Assembly (NCBI GenBank): GCA_002356515.1
Contig: AP017605.1
Coordinates: 5,813,020-5,877,019 of the forward strand
Reading direction: 5' to 3'
Origin: Mesorhizobium loti
GTDB lineage: Bacteria; Pseudomonadota; Alphaproteobacteria; Rhizobiales; Rhizobiaceae
Length of the DNA: 64,000 nt
In this document: piece by piece, positions 46,846 to 55,700 of the stretch
Layout: the number at the start of each line of letters is the position of its first letter
Numbering within the stretch: position 1 is the stretch's first letter
Notes under the pieces: model-generated
What the model saw: only the letters and a program-made list of their open reading frames with translations
Database searches by the model: none
What the model was told of the DNA's origin: nothing
Made by a program: the position numbers and the translations under genes

Positions 46846-46870
46846 GTCCTGATTCCTCAAGCGTTTTGCA

Positions 46871-46890
46871 GCCAAGCGGAATCGCTTGGC
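46871..46890. repeat. Perfect 8-bp hairpin with tetraloop
   Basis: GCCAAGCG (46871-46878) and CGCTTGGC (46883-46890) pair around the loop GAAT. It lies in the livF-livH gap beside the larger palindrome and may modulate mRNA stability or termination. Confidence 0.5.
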
Positions 46891-46919
46891 GTCGCAGAAA
46901 TGCGGCAAAAACAAATCGC

Positions 46920-46960
46920 TAGAGCGGGATGCAGTTTCAATTCAAATGCATCCCGATCTA
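46920..46960. repeat. Rhizobial-type intergenic palindrome
   Basis: TAGAGCGGGATGCA (46920-46933) and TGCATCCCGATCTA (46947-46960) form a 14-bp near-perfect inverted repeat around an AT-rich centre. It overlaps the livF stop codon. Palindromes with this GCGGGATGCA core are dispersed in rhizobial genomes; that statement is from general knowledge, not a search. Confidence 0.6.
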
Positions 46961-47671
46961 GTGGCCAAAATACATTGACATGATCTCGCCGTGGTCGAGG
47001 CTTTCGCCCGGCTTGATCTCGGTCGCCACCGCGCCGTGATTGACGAGGTAGAGCTGCTGCGTCAGCTCGAGCAGGAATTCGATGTCCTGCTCGACGACGA
47101 TGAGCGGCACGCCGCCGCGCGAAATGTCCATCACCGAGGCGCACAGCTCGTCCTTGATCTTGGGCGCCAGCCCCAGCGTCGGCTCGTCGAGGATCAGCAA
47201 GCGAGGGTGGCTCATCAGCGCCGTGCCGATCGACACCATCTGGCGCTCGCCGCCCGACAGCGTGCGCACGCGCTGGCGCCAGCGTTCCGCCAGTTTCGGG
47301 AACAGCTTGATCACCTTCTCGCGGTTTTCCGCCTCATGCGGCCGGGCACGTGGCGAATAGGCGCCGAGTGCCATGCAGTCGGCGATGGAGAGATCGGGAA
47401 ACAGCCGGTTGCCTTGCGGCACATGGATCAGCCCGGCGCCGACAATGGCGCGGGCGCTGCGGCCAGCAATGTCCTGCCCATCGAACAGGATGCGGCCGCT
47501 CTTTGGCTGCAGCAGCCCGGAGATCGCCCGCAGCAGCGTCGTCTTGCCGTGGCCATTGGGCCCGAACAGGCCGACATTGCCGAAGCGGCCGGCCTCCAGC
47601 GAAATGTCGTGCAGCACGGTGACGCGGCCGTAGCCGGCGGTGACGCCTTCGACGGTGAGGATGGGATTCAC
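46958..47671 (-). CDS. Branched-chain amino-acid-type ABC ATPase (LivF-like)
   Basis: A 237-residue ATP-binding subunit. Walker A is FGPNGHGKTTLLRA, the signature RTLSGGERQMVSIGTALM, and Walker B LLILDEPTLGLAP. ATG 47671 overlaps the stop of the livG-like gene (ATGA). It energises the LivH/LivM permease pair. Confidence 0.93.
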   Translation of the reverse strand: MNPILTVEGVTAGYGRVTVLHDISLEAGRFGNVGLFGPNGHGKTTLLRAISGLLQPKSGRILFDGQDIAGRSARAIVGAGLIHVPQGNRLFPDLSIADCMALGAYSPRARPHEAENREKVIKLFPKLAERWRQRVRTLSGGERQMVSIGTALMSHPRLLILDEPTLGLAPKIKDELCASVMDISRGGVPLIVVEQDIEFLLELTQQLYLVNHGAVATEIKPGESLDHGEIMSMYFGH

Positions 47672-48405
47672 GCCACCGCCCTCCTTGTCCCGAGATAGGC
47701 TTCGATGACGCGCGGGTCGGCGATTACATCGGCCGGTTTGCCGGCGGCAAGCACGCGGCCATTGTTGAGCACCAGAAGATGCTGCGACAGGCTCATCAGG
47801 AAGGTCAGTACATGCTCGATCAGAAGGATCGTGATGCCGCGCTCGGCGATGCGGCGGATCAGCCCGATCGACGTCTCGATCTCCGGCTTGGTCAGGCTTG
47901 ACGCCGGTTCGTCAAGCAACAGCATGCGCGGCTGCATGGCGATCGCGGTGGCAAGCATCAGGCATTTGCGCTCGAAGACGGACAGTTCGCCGGCGAGCCG
48001 CCCGAATGACGCCGATCCCAGGCCGACGAACTCCAGCGCCTCGGCGGCGGCTTCGCGGGCCGCTCCGGCCGCTTTCTCATGCTTGCCGTAGCTGGCGCCG
48101 ATCAGCGCGTTCTCGAACACGGTCAGCCCGTCGAAGCTGGTCTCGCGCTGAAAGGTGCGGGCAAGGCCGAGGCGTGCGATGGCATGCCCTGACTTGCCGT
48201 TGATCGCGGTCCCATCGAAGCGGATGCGGCCCCGGTCCGGTCCGAACGGGATGCCGGTGATGATGTTGAACAGCGTGCTCTTGCCGCTGCCGTTCGGGCC
48301 GGCGATGCCAAAAATCTCGCCGGCCTCGACCTTGAATGACACGCCGTCGACGGCCTTCAGCGAACCGAAGGCCTTCGAGACGTCGTCCAGTTCAAGCAGG
48401 GCCAT
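47668..48405 (-). CDS. Branched-chain amino-acid-type ABC ATPase (LivG-like), atypical signature
   Basis: A 245-residue ATP-binding subunit. Walker A IAGPNGSGKSTLFNI and Walker B MLLLDEPASSLTK are normal. The LSGGQ-type signature is replaced by ELSVFERKCLMLATAIA, a departure from the usual LSYGQQR of LivG. The heterodimer with LivF can still have one canonical site. It starts three bases after the binding-protein gene ends. Confidence 0.9.
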   Translation of the reverse strand: MALLELDDVSKAFGSLKAVDGVSFKVEAGEIFGIAGPNGSGKSTLFNIITGIPFGPDRGRIRFDGTAINGKSGHAIARLGLARTFQRETSFDGLTVFENALIGASYGKHEKAAGAAREAAAEALEFVGLGSASFGRLAGELSVFERKCLMLATAIAMQPRMLLLDEPASSLTKPEIETSIGLIRRIAERGITILLIEHVLTFLMSLSQHLLVLNNGRVLAAGKPADVIADPRVIEAYLGTRRAVA

Positions 48406-48408
48406 TCC

Positions 48409-49662
48409 TCACTGCATCCAGGGCTGTGGCTTGAAGGCGCCGGTGGCGTATTTCTCCGGCGAGATCAGCGTACGCTGGCCGTCCCAGATCTGGAAGAAAG
48501 TGATCGGGATATAGTCGTCGCCTTGCGTGGCAAGGTGTGTCGCGGGATCGAACTTCAGCCGGCCCTCCGCCACCTGCTTGTCGGTTTCCGACAGTGCTTT
48601 CATGATCGCTGCGTGGGCGGATGCGCCGCCGACCTTCTTGACCGCGTCGAAATAGACATTGGTCATTTCGTAGAGGCCGACGCCGTAGGTGCCGCTCTCG
48701 ACGCCGTACTTGGCCTTGAACTTGGCCGCCACCTCGTCGGCGCGCGGGTTCTTCGGCGTCGTGAGCGCGCCGCCGAGCAGATTGTAGATGACGCCGTTCG
48801 ATTTCTTGCCGGTCAGTTCAACGAATTCCGGCACGCTCGGCGCATATTGCAGGAAGACCAGGCTCTTGGTCGGCTGTTCGAGGAACTGGTTCAGGAAGGA
48901 TGCCGAATTACCCGGCAGATAGTCGGTGTTGATGACGACGTCGGGAACATTCTCGCGCACCTTGGCCAGGATCGAGCGCCAGTCGGTCACTTCGCCGAAG
49001 GGGACGATCTCATCGACGCTGATGGTCCATCCCTTCTCCTTGAAGGTCTTCTTCATGCCTTCCGAGATGGTTTTCGAATAGGCGTTGTCGGAGGAGATGA
49101 TGGCGACTTTCTTGGTCGGCAAGGTGATCTTGCCGTCGGCCGCGAGCTTCTCGACGAACAGGGTGACGTCGGTGTTGTAGGCGTCGAAGGACGGCGTCAG
49201 CGACCAGCAGCACATGTATTTGTCCGGGTGCGGCGCGATGATGTCCCGGGTCTGCTGCGAGGTGGCCGCCAGCATGTAGGGCATCTCCGCCTCGGCCATG
49301 TTGTCGATCTCGAAATTCGTCAGGCTGGCATAGCCGGTGAGCATGAACTGCACGCCGGGATCGCCAAGCAGGCGCTCGACCGCGCTGGTGACGTTGCCGG
49401 CCGACTGATCCTTGACGTCACCGACCACCAGTTCGAACGTGTTGCCGGCAACGCCGCCCGCGGCGTTTGCCTCGTCGATCGCCATCTGCACGCCACGCTG
49501 GAATTCCTGGCCGTCGGCCGCGGCAGGCCCGGTGATCGGCGCCAGCAGGCCGATCTTGACGACATCGGCGAAGGCGGGAACGGCGGCTACGGCAAACGCG
49601 CCGATCAGCGCGGTGCTCATCAGCATATGGCGGAGTCTGGTGGCGGCGGATTTGGATTTCAT
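48409..49662 (-). CDS. Substrate-binding protein of the liv-type ABC importer
   Basis: A 417-residue periplasmic binding protein: signal peptide (cleavage after AFA, about residue 32), then a Leu/Ile/Val-binding fold (VVKIGLLAPITGPAAADGQE, VAIISSDNAYSKTI, PDVVINTDYLPGNSA). It is the first gene of the operon. The ligand cannot be deduced; the neighbouring M20 deacylase suggests an N-acylated amino compound or peptide. ATG 49662 was chosen; the frame is open upstream without a better site. Confidence 0.9.
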   Translation of the reverse strand: MKSKSAATRLRHMLMSTALIGAFAVAAVPAFADVVKIGLLAPITGPAAADGQEFQRGVQMAIDEANAAGGVAGNTFELVVGDVKDQSAGNVTSAVERLLGDPGVQFMLTGYASLTNFEIDNMAEAEMPYMLAATSQQTRDIIAPHPDKYMCCWSLTPSFDAYNTDVTLFVEKLAADGKITLPTKKVAIISSDNAYSKTISEGMKKTFKEKGWTISVDEIVPFGEVTDWRSILAKVRENVPDVVINTDYLPGNSASFLNQFLEQPTKSLVFLQYAPSVPEFVELTGKKSNGVIYNLLGGALTTPKNPRADEVAAKFKAKYGVESGTYGVGLYEMTNVYFDAVKKVGGASAHAAIMKALSETDKQVAEGRLKFDPATHLATQGDDYIPITFFQIWDGQRTLISPEKYATGAFKPQPWMQ

Positions 49663-49852
49663 CGTGCTGTTCCCTGTTTTCCTCCCGTTCATCGGGAGTT
49701 GGATAATTGACAATCTACGCATAATTGTTCTTATTTGAAAAGGATTTTTCAACGCAGCCTGATCGGGAAGTCGATTCCCGCAAAGGTATGGAAGCCGTGG
49801 CGCTTTGCTGCGCACCTGCACTGAAACAAGGCAATTCCAGACGGAGCGGACC

Positions 49853-50671
49853 ATGACGATCGCGCAGAAGACCTTTGAAACCAGCCACGGCAGGATCGCC
49901 GTCCGCGAGACCGGCGGCAAAGGCACCTCTGTCCTGCTGATCCACGGCAATTCGTCTTCGAGTGCGGTTTTCCGCAACCAGCTCGAGAGCCCGCTGGGCG
50001 AGCGCTACCACATCATCGCTGCCGATCTGCCGGGGCACGGGGCATCAGGCGATGCGATCGATCCGGACCGCTCCTACAGTATGGAGGGCTATGCCGATGC
50101 GATGACGGAAGTGCTTGGGCTGCTTGGCATCGACAGGGCAATCGTCTTCGGCTGGTCGCTGGGTGGCCATATCGGATTGGAGATGATCGACCGTTTTCCC
50201 GGCCTGCTCGGCCTGATGATCACCGGGACGCCGCCGGTGGCGCCCGAGGAGGTCTCCAACGGCTTCAAGCCGAGCCCGCACATGCACCTTGCCGGACAGG
50301 AAACCTTCAACGCAGCCGATGTCGAAGCCTATGCGCGCAGCACCTGCGGCGAGCCGTTTGAGTCGTTCCTCATCGACACGGTCGCGCGCACCGATGGGCG
50401 GGCGCGGCGCCTGATGTTCGAGAAGTTTTCGGCCGGCACCGGCCGCAACCAGCGCGAGATCGTCGCCGGCAAGACGCCGCCGATCGCTGTCCTCAACGGC
50501 ATCGACGAACCCTTCGTCAACACCGACTTCGTCTCGGCGGTGAAGTTTTCCAACCTTTGGGAAGGCAAGGCGCACCTGCTCGACAATTCAGGCCACGCGC
50601 CTTTCTGGGATTCGCCCGACCGTTTCGACCCGATCTTCGCGCGGTTCCTGGCAAGCGTGGATAAGAACTAG
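49853..50671 (+). CDS. Alpha/beta-hydrolase
   Basis: A 272-residue alpha/beta-hydrolase. The oxyanion segment is LLIHGNSSSS, the nucleophile elbow GWSLGGH and the catalytic-histidine segment DNSGHAPFWD; an Asp at about residue 225 (NGIDEPF) completes the triad. It resembles small esterases and haloperoxidase-like hydrolases; the substrate is unknown. CGGAGCGG precedes ATG 49853. It diverges from the liv operon across a 190-base promoter region. Confidence 0.88.
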   Translation: MTIAQKTFETSHGRIAVRETGGKGTSVLLIHGNSSSSAVFRNQLESPLGERYHIIAADLPGHGASGDAIDPDRSYSMEGYADAMTEVLGLLGIDRAIVFGWSLGGHIGLEMIDRFPGLLGLMITGTPPVAPEEVSNGFKPSPHMHLAGQETFNAADVEAYARSTCGEPFESFLIDTVARTDGRARRLMFEKFSAGTGRNQREIVAGKTPPIAVLNGIDEPFVNTDFVSAVKFSNLWEGKAHLLDNSGHAPFWDSPDRFDPIFARFLASVDKN

Positions 50672-50684
50672 ACGCAGCCTGCCG

Positions 50685-51218
50685 TCATGATCTTGCCGGG
50701 CTATCCGACGGCATGGAGCACTGCTCGGCGGCACGCCTCCACAGCGTCGCATCGCCCTCTCTCAGAACGTCGAGCAGCCGGATCTTTTCGACGCGGTAGA
50801 CGCGCCAGAAGCCGGGATCGAGCCGTTCGATGGTGCGCGTGTTGTCGATGAGATCGGCGAGCTTGATCGTCTTGGCTTGCGCCGGCGCGGCTGCGGTATG
50901 TTCCAGATCCCTGGCCTTGCGCGCAGCACGGTTGCCGTCGGAAGGCACAGACACATCGGTCAGCCACCCGACGAGTTCGGCGACTGTCCGGCCGAACTCG
51001 CTTTCGATCTCGGCAATCGTTACGGGCGTGTCCTCCACCACATCGTGCAGATAGGCCGTGGCGATCATTTCGTCGGTATGCGGCACGCCACGCACGATCT
51101 CGGCGACCGCTGTGGGATGCACGATATAGGGTTGGTTGGTGTATTTTCGCCGCTGGTCGATCGACTCGTGCGCCCGAGTAGCAAACGCAAGGGCACGGCG
51201 CTCCAAATCGCTAGGCAA
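50685..51218 (-). CDS. Stand-alone RSH-type HD hydrolase (small alarmone hydrolase-like)
   Basis: A 177-residue protein made only of an RelA/SpoT-type HD domain. The metal motifs are in place: [25 protein letters not shown] and [13 protein letters not shown]. It lacks synthetase, TGS and ACT domains, so it resembles the small alarmone hydrolases that remove pyrophosphate from (p)ppGpp or NADPH. TTG 51218 is used because GGGAGG lies six bases before it and the upstream frame enters the SDR gene. Function as an alarmone hydrolase is inferred. Confidence 0.75.
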   Translation of the reverse strand: MPSDLERRALAFATRAHESIDQRRKYTNQPYIVHPTAVAEIVRGVPHTDEMIATAYLHDVVEDTPVTIAEIESEFGRTVAELVGWLTDVSVPSDGNRAARKARDLEHTAAAPAQAKTIKLADLIDNTRTIERLDPGFWRVYRVEKIRLLDVLREGDATLWRRAAEQCSMPSDSPARS

Positions 51219-51261
51219 GACTCCCCTCCCGAAAATATCTTTCCAAAATTGGCGGCAGGGC

Positions 51262-52032
51262 TTACGCCACCGACCAGCCACCATCGACCAGTATATTCGT
51301 TCCAGTAATCAGCGACGCTGCCGGCGAGGCGAGGAACACCACGGTTCCCGCCACATCGATCGGGTCGCCGATGCGGCCGAGCGGGATGTGGCCGAGCACA
51401 TGCGCATGGAAATCCGGTTCGGCGAGCGAGGGGCGTGTGCCATCGGTCCAGATGAAGGTCGGCGCCACGCTGTTGACGGCGATCTTGTGCTGCGCCCACT
51501 CGGCCGCCAGGCAGCGCGTCAGATGGTTGATCGCCGCCTTGGTCATGCAGTAGATCGCCTCGCCCTTCAGCGTGACCGTGCCGGCCTGCGAACTGATGTT
51601 GATGATGCGCCCACCTTTCTGCGCGATCATCAGCTTTCCGACCGCCTGCGTGGTGAAGAACGTGCCCTTGAGGTTGACGTTCACGGTGAGGTCGAAATCC
51701 TCCTCGGTGACGTTCTCCGCCAGGTTTTCCGGGCCGAGCCCGACATTGTTGACCAGCACGTCGATGCGGCCGAAGGCGGCATGCCCGTCGGCGACACCCT
51801 TGCGCACCGTGGCGAGATCGGTCGCATCCATCTGCACGGCAAGCGCCCGCCGGCCGATGCGTTCGATCTCGGCGACAAGCTCCGCGCCGTCGGCCTTGTT
51901 GCGCACGCCGACGATGACGTCGGCGCCGGAGCCGGCGCAGGCGAGTGCGCAAGCGCGGCCAATGCCACGCGAGGCGCCGGTGACCAGCACCACCTTGCCG
52001 ACCAGATCGAATTTTGGTGTGAATTCTGTCAT
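51262..52032 (-). CDS. Short-chain dehydrogenase/reductase (SDR)
   Basis: A 256-residue classical SDR. The cofactor motif is [10 protein letters not shown], the structural motif NNVGLG, and the catalytic residues are Ser in INISSQAG, Tyr and Lys in YCMTKAA. The C-terminal LVDGGWSVA is typical. It catalyses NAD(P)-dependent oxidation or reduction of an alcohol/ketone, substrate unknown. GGGGAGG lies before ATG 52032. Confidence 0.92.
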   Translation of the reverse strand: MTEFTPKFDLVGKVVLVTGASRGIGRACALACAGSGADVIVGVRNKADGAELVAEIERIGRRALAVQMDATDLATVRKGVADGHAAFGRIDVLVNNVGLGPENLAENVTEEDFDLTVNVNLKGTFFTTQAVGKLMIAQKGGRIINISSQAGTVTLKGEAIYCMTKAAINHLTRCLAAEWAQHKIAVNSVAPTFIWTDGTRPSLAEPDFHAHVLGHIPLGRIGDPIDVAGTVVFLASPAASLITGTNILVDGGWSVA

Positions 52033-52247
52033 CGCAACCTCCCCTGAAGCCTTTTTGGGCCGAACCTGTCGACAGTACGCTTACAGGAACGGCGCTTTGC
52101 TGAAGACTACCTGCTCACGGCATGAAAACCAGCCGGCATCGGTGCCTCACGACAAGAACATCGTTCACCCCAGGACTTGCCATGCGCCGGCCGTCATGAT
52201 GCCATCTCGCAAGGTAAGATCGCGCCTTGCGGGTTCCGGGGTGGGCG

Positions 52248-52448
52248 ATGCAGCTTACCGAGCACAGTCTCTGCGACGTGCTGACCGACCTGGGTGCTGC
52301 CCGCAAGGACGAGGCGCTGGCTGAGGAAGCGATCGCCGCTTGCCAGGAGGCGCTCGTCATCTTCAGGGACCGCAAGATGGACGATCTCACCGCCGGTTCC
52401 GAGAAGAACCTTGCCGAGGCGCAAGCCTTGCTGGCTGATTTGAACTGA
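52248..52448 (+). pseudogene. Remnant of a TPR protein gene
   Basis: A 66-codon frame (LCDVLTDLGAARKDEALAEE, then AIAACQEALVIFRDRKMDDL) that reads like one and a half tetratricopeptide repeats of the rhizobial type with ALEEAVAAYREAL units. It has no ribosome binding site and no adjoining repeats, so it is best read as the 3' end of a decayed larger gene. The surrounding 52033-52546 holds nothing else convincing. Confidence 0.45.
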
Positions 52449-52546
52449 GACGCGATGTGCCAATATCGGCATTTGCGCTGGCGGCTCGCCTGTGATCCAA
52501 GGCGACGATAAATCCTTGGCACTCGTCTTTGCAGCTGGAGCGCTGA

Positions 52547-53941
52547 ATGACCGGATTGACACGCCGCAGGCTCTTGAAAACGGCAGCGATCGCTGGCGCA
52601 AGCGGGCTCGGGCTCTCGGCCATCGGCAGGCTTGGCAGCTGGGCTGCTGCCAGCCCCGAACCGGTGGTGCTGCAGACGGCGAAAATCCAGGCGAAGCTGA
52701 TGGATGTCGGCCCGACCAACAATGTGCTGACCTATGGCAATGCCGGGATGCCGCCGGTGCTGAGGATGAAGAAGGGCGAGCCGTTCGCCGCGCGCCTGGT
52801 CAATGCCATCGATGATCCAACAACCATCCACTGGCACGGCATTCGCGTGCCCAACAAGATGGATGGCGTGCCGTTCCTGGTGCAGCCCTACGTCTACACC
52901 GGCGTCCATTTCGACTACGCCTTCACCCCGCCCGACGCCGGCACCTTCTGGTATCACCCGCATTGCAACACGCTGGAGCAGATGGGCCACGGCCTGACCG
53001 GCGTGATCGTGGTCGAGAACCCGAGCGATCCGAAATTCGACGCCGAATTCGTCCTCAATCTGCGCGACTGGCGTCTTGGCGACGACGGCCAGTTCATCGA
53101 CCAGTTCCGGCCGCGCGATGTGGCGAGAACCGGCACCTACGGCACGGTGCGCACCGCCAACTGGCTCGACCAGCCGCAATATGACGCGCCGGCCGGCGGC
53201 CTGGTGCGACTACGCGTCGCCATCACCGATGTCACCCGCATCTATGCCTTTCGCGTCGACGGCGCCGAAGCCGCCGTGATAGCGCTCGACGGCAATCCGG
53301 TGCGTGAGCACTTTTCACCTGATGCCTTGCTGCTTGGGCCGGGGCAGCGCATGGAACTCGCCATCCGCATGCCCGACCAGGAGGGCGCGGTGGTGAGCCT
53401 GCGGGACGTCAGGGGCACCAAGCCCAAAATCTTGGCGACCCTGCGGGCGACGGGCAGTTCTCTGAAGCGGGATGTTCGCGATGTTGCACCGCTGGAGGTC
53501 AATCCGGTGGCGGAGGTCGATCTTACCAGCGCCCAGCATATTTCGCTGGCGCTCAGCGCCACTGCGGAAAATGTCCCGAGCGATGGCATCTGCGGTTCGC
53601 TAGGCTACAGTTTCTGGGCCATCAACAAGGTGCCGTGGCCAGGCGATACATCCGATCCGACCGCGCCGCTGGCCGAACTGAAGCTCGGCAAGAGCTATGT
53701 CATCGACATGGAGAACCTGACGCCGCAGTCGCATCCGATGCATCTGCACGGCATGAGTTTCAAGGTGCTGTCGTCCTCGACGCGGCAGGTTGAGCCGTTG
53801 ATTTCCGACACCTATCTCATCCAGCCCAACGAGAAGGTTCAGCTCGGCTTCGTCGCCGACAATCCCGGCGACTGGCTGCTACACTGCCACATCATCGAGC
53901 ACCAGAAATCGGGCATGACGAGCTACGTCAGAGTGGTCTGA
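52547..53941 (+). CDS. Multicopper oxidase, Tat-exported
   Basis: A 464-residue multicopper oxidase. The twin-arginine signal is RRRLLKTAAIAGASGLGLSA. All copper-ligand motifs are present: HWHGIRVP, WYHPHCNT, PMHLHGMSF and the C-terminal HCHIIEHQKSGM. The final Met is the usual axial ligand of the type 1 copper. Such enzymes oxidise Cu(I), metals or phenols in the periplasm. No copper-resistance partner genes are adjacent. The start fits the Tat signal. Confidence 0.93.
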   Translation: MTGLTRRRLLKTAAIAGASGLGLSAIGRLGSWAAASPEPVVLQTAKIQAKLMDVGPTNNVLTYGNAGMPPVLRMKKGEPFAARLVNAIDDPTTIHWHGIRVPNKMDGVPFLVQPYVYTGVHFDYAFTPPDAGTFWYHPHCNTLEQMGHGLTGVIVVENPSDPKFDAEFVLNLRDWRLGDDGQFIDQFRPRDVARTGTYGTVRTANWLDQPQYDAPAGGLVRLRVAITDVTRIYAFRVDGAEAAVIALDGNPVREHFSPDALLLGPGQRMELAIRMPDQEGAVVSLRDVRGTKPKILATLRATGSSLKRDVRDVAPLEVNPVAEVDLTSAQHISLALSATAENVPSDGICGSLGYSFWAINKVPWPGDTSDPTAPLAELKLGKSYVIDMENLTPQSHPMHLHGMSFKVLSSSTRQVEPLISDTYLIQPNEKVQLGFVADNPGDWLLHCHIIEHQKSGMTSYVRVV

Positions 53942-54011
53942 AGCCACGTTTGAGCGGTTTCATTGGCAAAAGCGGGTGGTTCCCTGCTATGCCGCCTCCA
54001 AATCAGGAACC

Positions 54012-55340
54012 ATGGACATCTCCTGCATGACCAATGTCGCCTTGACAGGCCTTGCCCGCGATCTCGCCAGCCGTGCCGCCGAAGGCCGCCCGGTGCGCAT
54101 CGGCGTCATCGGTTCGGGCGAGATGGGCACCGACCTCGTCACGCAAGGCATGCTGATGCCGGGCATTTCGGTTTGCGCCGTCTCGACTCGACGCCCGCAC
54201 ACCGCGCGTGACGCCATCCGCATCGCCTATGGCGACGAGGCGATGGCGGTCGAAGCCGACACGGCATCGAAAGTCACCGCGGCCATTGAGGCGGGAAAGA
54301 TCGCCATCACCTCCAACGAGATGCTGGTCACCAATCCACTGATCGACGTCGTCATCGACGCCACCGGAAAACCCGGTGTCGCCGCCGATTTCTGCCTGTC
54401 GGCGATGGAGCATGGCAAGCATCTGGTGATGATGAATGTCGAGGCCGACGTCACCATCGGCTGCTATCTCAAGCAGCAGGCCGACAGGCTCGGCGTCGTC
54501 TATTCGGTCGGCGCCGGCGACGAGCCGTCGAGCTGCATGGAGCTGATCGAGTTCGCCTCCGCGCTCGGCCTGACCATCGTCTCGGCCGGCAAGGGCAAGA
54601 ACAACCCACTCAACCACGACGCCATGCCCGACGACTATCGCGAGGAAGCGATCCGCCGCAACATGAACCCGCGCATGCTGGTCGAGTTCGTCGACGGCTC
54701 GAAAACCATGGTCGAGATGTGCGCCATCGCCAACGCCACGGGCCTGGTGCCCGACGTGCCCGGCATGCATGGCCCGAAGGCCGACCGCGACGACCTCGTC
54801 AAAGTGCTGATCCCGCGCGAGGATGGCGGGCTGTTGCTGAAAAAGGGCGTCGTCGACTACACGATCGGCAAGGGGGTCGCGCCCGGTGTCTTCGTCATCG
54901 TCGAGGCGACGCATCCGCGCATCATCGAGCGCATGGACGATTTGCATATCGGCCACGGTCCCTACTACAGCCTGTTCCGGCCGTATCATCTGACCTCGCT
55001 GGAAGTGCCGCTCACCGCTGCCCGCATCGTGCTTTCCGGCAAGCCCGACATGGTGCCGCTGCCAAGGCCGGTCGCCGAAGTCTGCGCGGTTGCCAAGCGC
55101 GACCTGGCTGCCGGCGAGACCTTCGATGCGATCGGCGAGACCTGCTACCGCTCCTGGACGATGACGGTCGAAGAGGCCCGTGCCCAGCGCGCCCTACCGG
55201 TCGGCCTGCTCGAGGGCGGCAAGGTGCTGAAGCCGGTCAGGAAAGGCGAGTTGCTGACCGCCGACAATGCCGCGCCCGACTCAACGACAAGGCTGTTCGC
55301 CTTGCGCCGGCTGCAGGATGAGATGCTGTATGGCGCGTAA
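54012..55340 (+). CDS. SAF-domain homoserine-dehydrogenase-like oxidoreductase
   Basis: A 442-residue protein. The N-terminal Rossmann fold (VRIGVIGSGEMGTDLV) and middle part resemble homoserine dehydrogenase; the C-terminal ~95 residues form an SAF domain (AKRDLAAGETFDAIG, PVRKGELLTADNA). This architecture is the COG4091 group, an NAD(P)-dependent oxidoreductase of poorly defined substrate, often found with sugar-acid catabolic genes. Here it stands alone. Start ATG 54012 has AGGA upstream; ATG 54027 is an alternative. Confidence 0.85.
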   Translation: MDISCMTNVALTGLARDLASRAAEGRPVRIGVIGSGEMGTDLVTQGMLMPGISVCAVSTRRPHTARDAIRIAYGDEAMAVEADTASKVTAAIEAGKIAITSNEMLVTNPLIDVVIDATGKPGVAADFCLSAMEHGKHLVMMNVEADVTIGCYLKQQADRLGVVYSVGAGDEPSSCMELIEFASALGLTIVSAGKGKNNPLNHDAMPDDYREEAIRRNMNPRMLVEFVDGSKTMVEMCAIANATGLVPDVPGMHGPKADRDDLVKVLIPREDGGLLLKKGVVDYTIGKGVAPGVFVIVEATHPRIIERMDDLHIGHGPYYSLFRPYHLTSLEVPLTAARIVLSGKPDMVPLPRPVAEVCAVAKRDLAAGETFDAIGETCYRSWTMTVEEARAQRALPVGLLEGGKVLKPVRKGELLTADNAAPDSTTRLFALRRLQDEMLYGA

Positions 55341-55471
55341 GACGACCCCGTTGGCGCTGGGGATTTTGGTCGCTCTATGAGCAAGGATGAAATCGACGGC
55401 ATGGGGGGTATCCCTGATGTCGACATCGGTAGAACATCATAGACATTCGCGATTGGCCGAAGCCTTCCCAA

Positions 55472-55658
55472 CTTCGTCGTCCCTGGGCGGAGCAGGAGCG
55501 AAGCTCCGTCGCGGAGACCCTGGGATCCATTCCGTGACCTTGGTCGGAGAGTGCAGCGAAGCAGAATTCTGCACCGTGGCAGCGCTTCCGAGTCCCGGCA
55601 TGGATCCTGGGGTCTGCGCCGCGTCGCTGCGCTCCTTGCTTCGCCCCAGGATGACGAA
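55472..55658. repeat. MITE-like long inverted repeat
   Basis: A left arm (55472-55531) and a right arm (55598-55658) are about 60-base imperfect inverted complements. Both carry the words CCTGGG, GGAGC/GCTCC and GGATCCAT. A short central palindrome (GCAGAATTCTGC) lies between. The element fills the gap between the SAF-domain gene and proC. It has no coding capacity and resembles dispersed palindromic repeats common in rhizobial genomes. Confidence 0.75.
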
Positions 55659-55700
55659 CCAAAGGTCGGTTCCGTCAAGGTACGCAAAGAAGGTAGCGGC

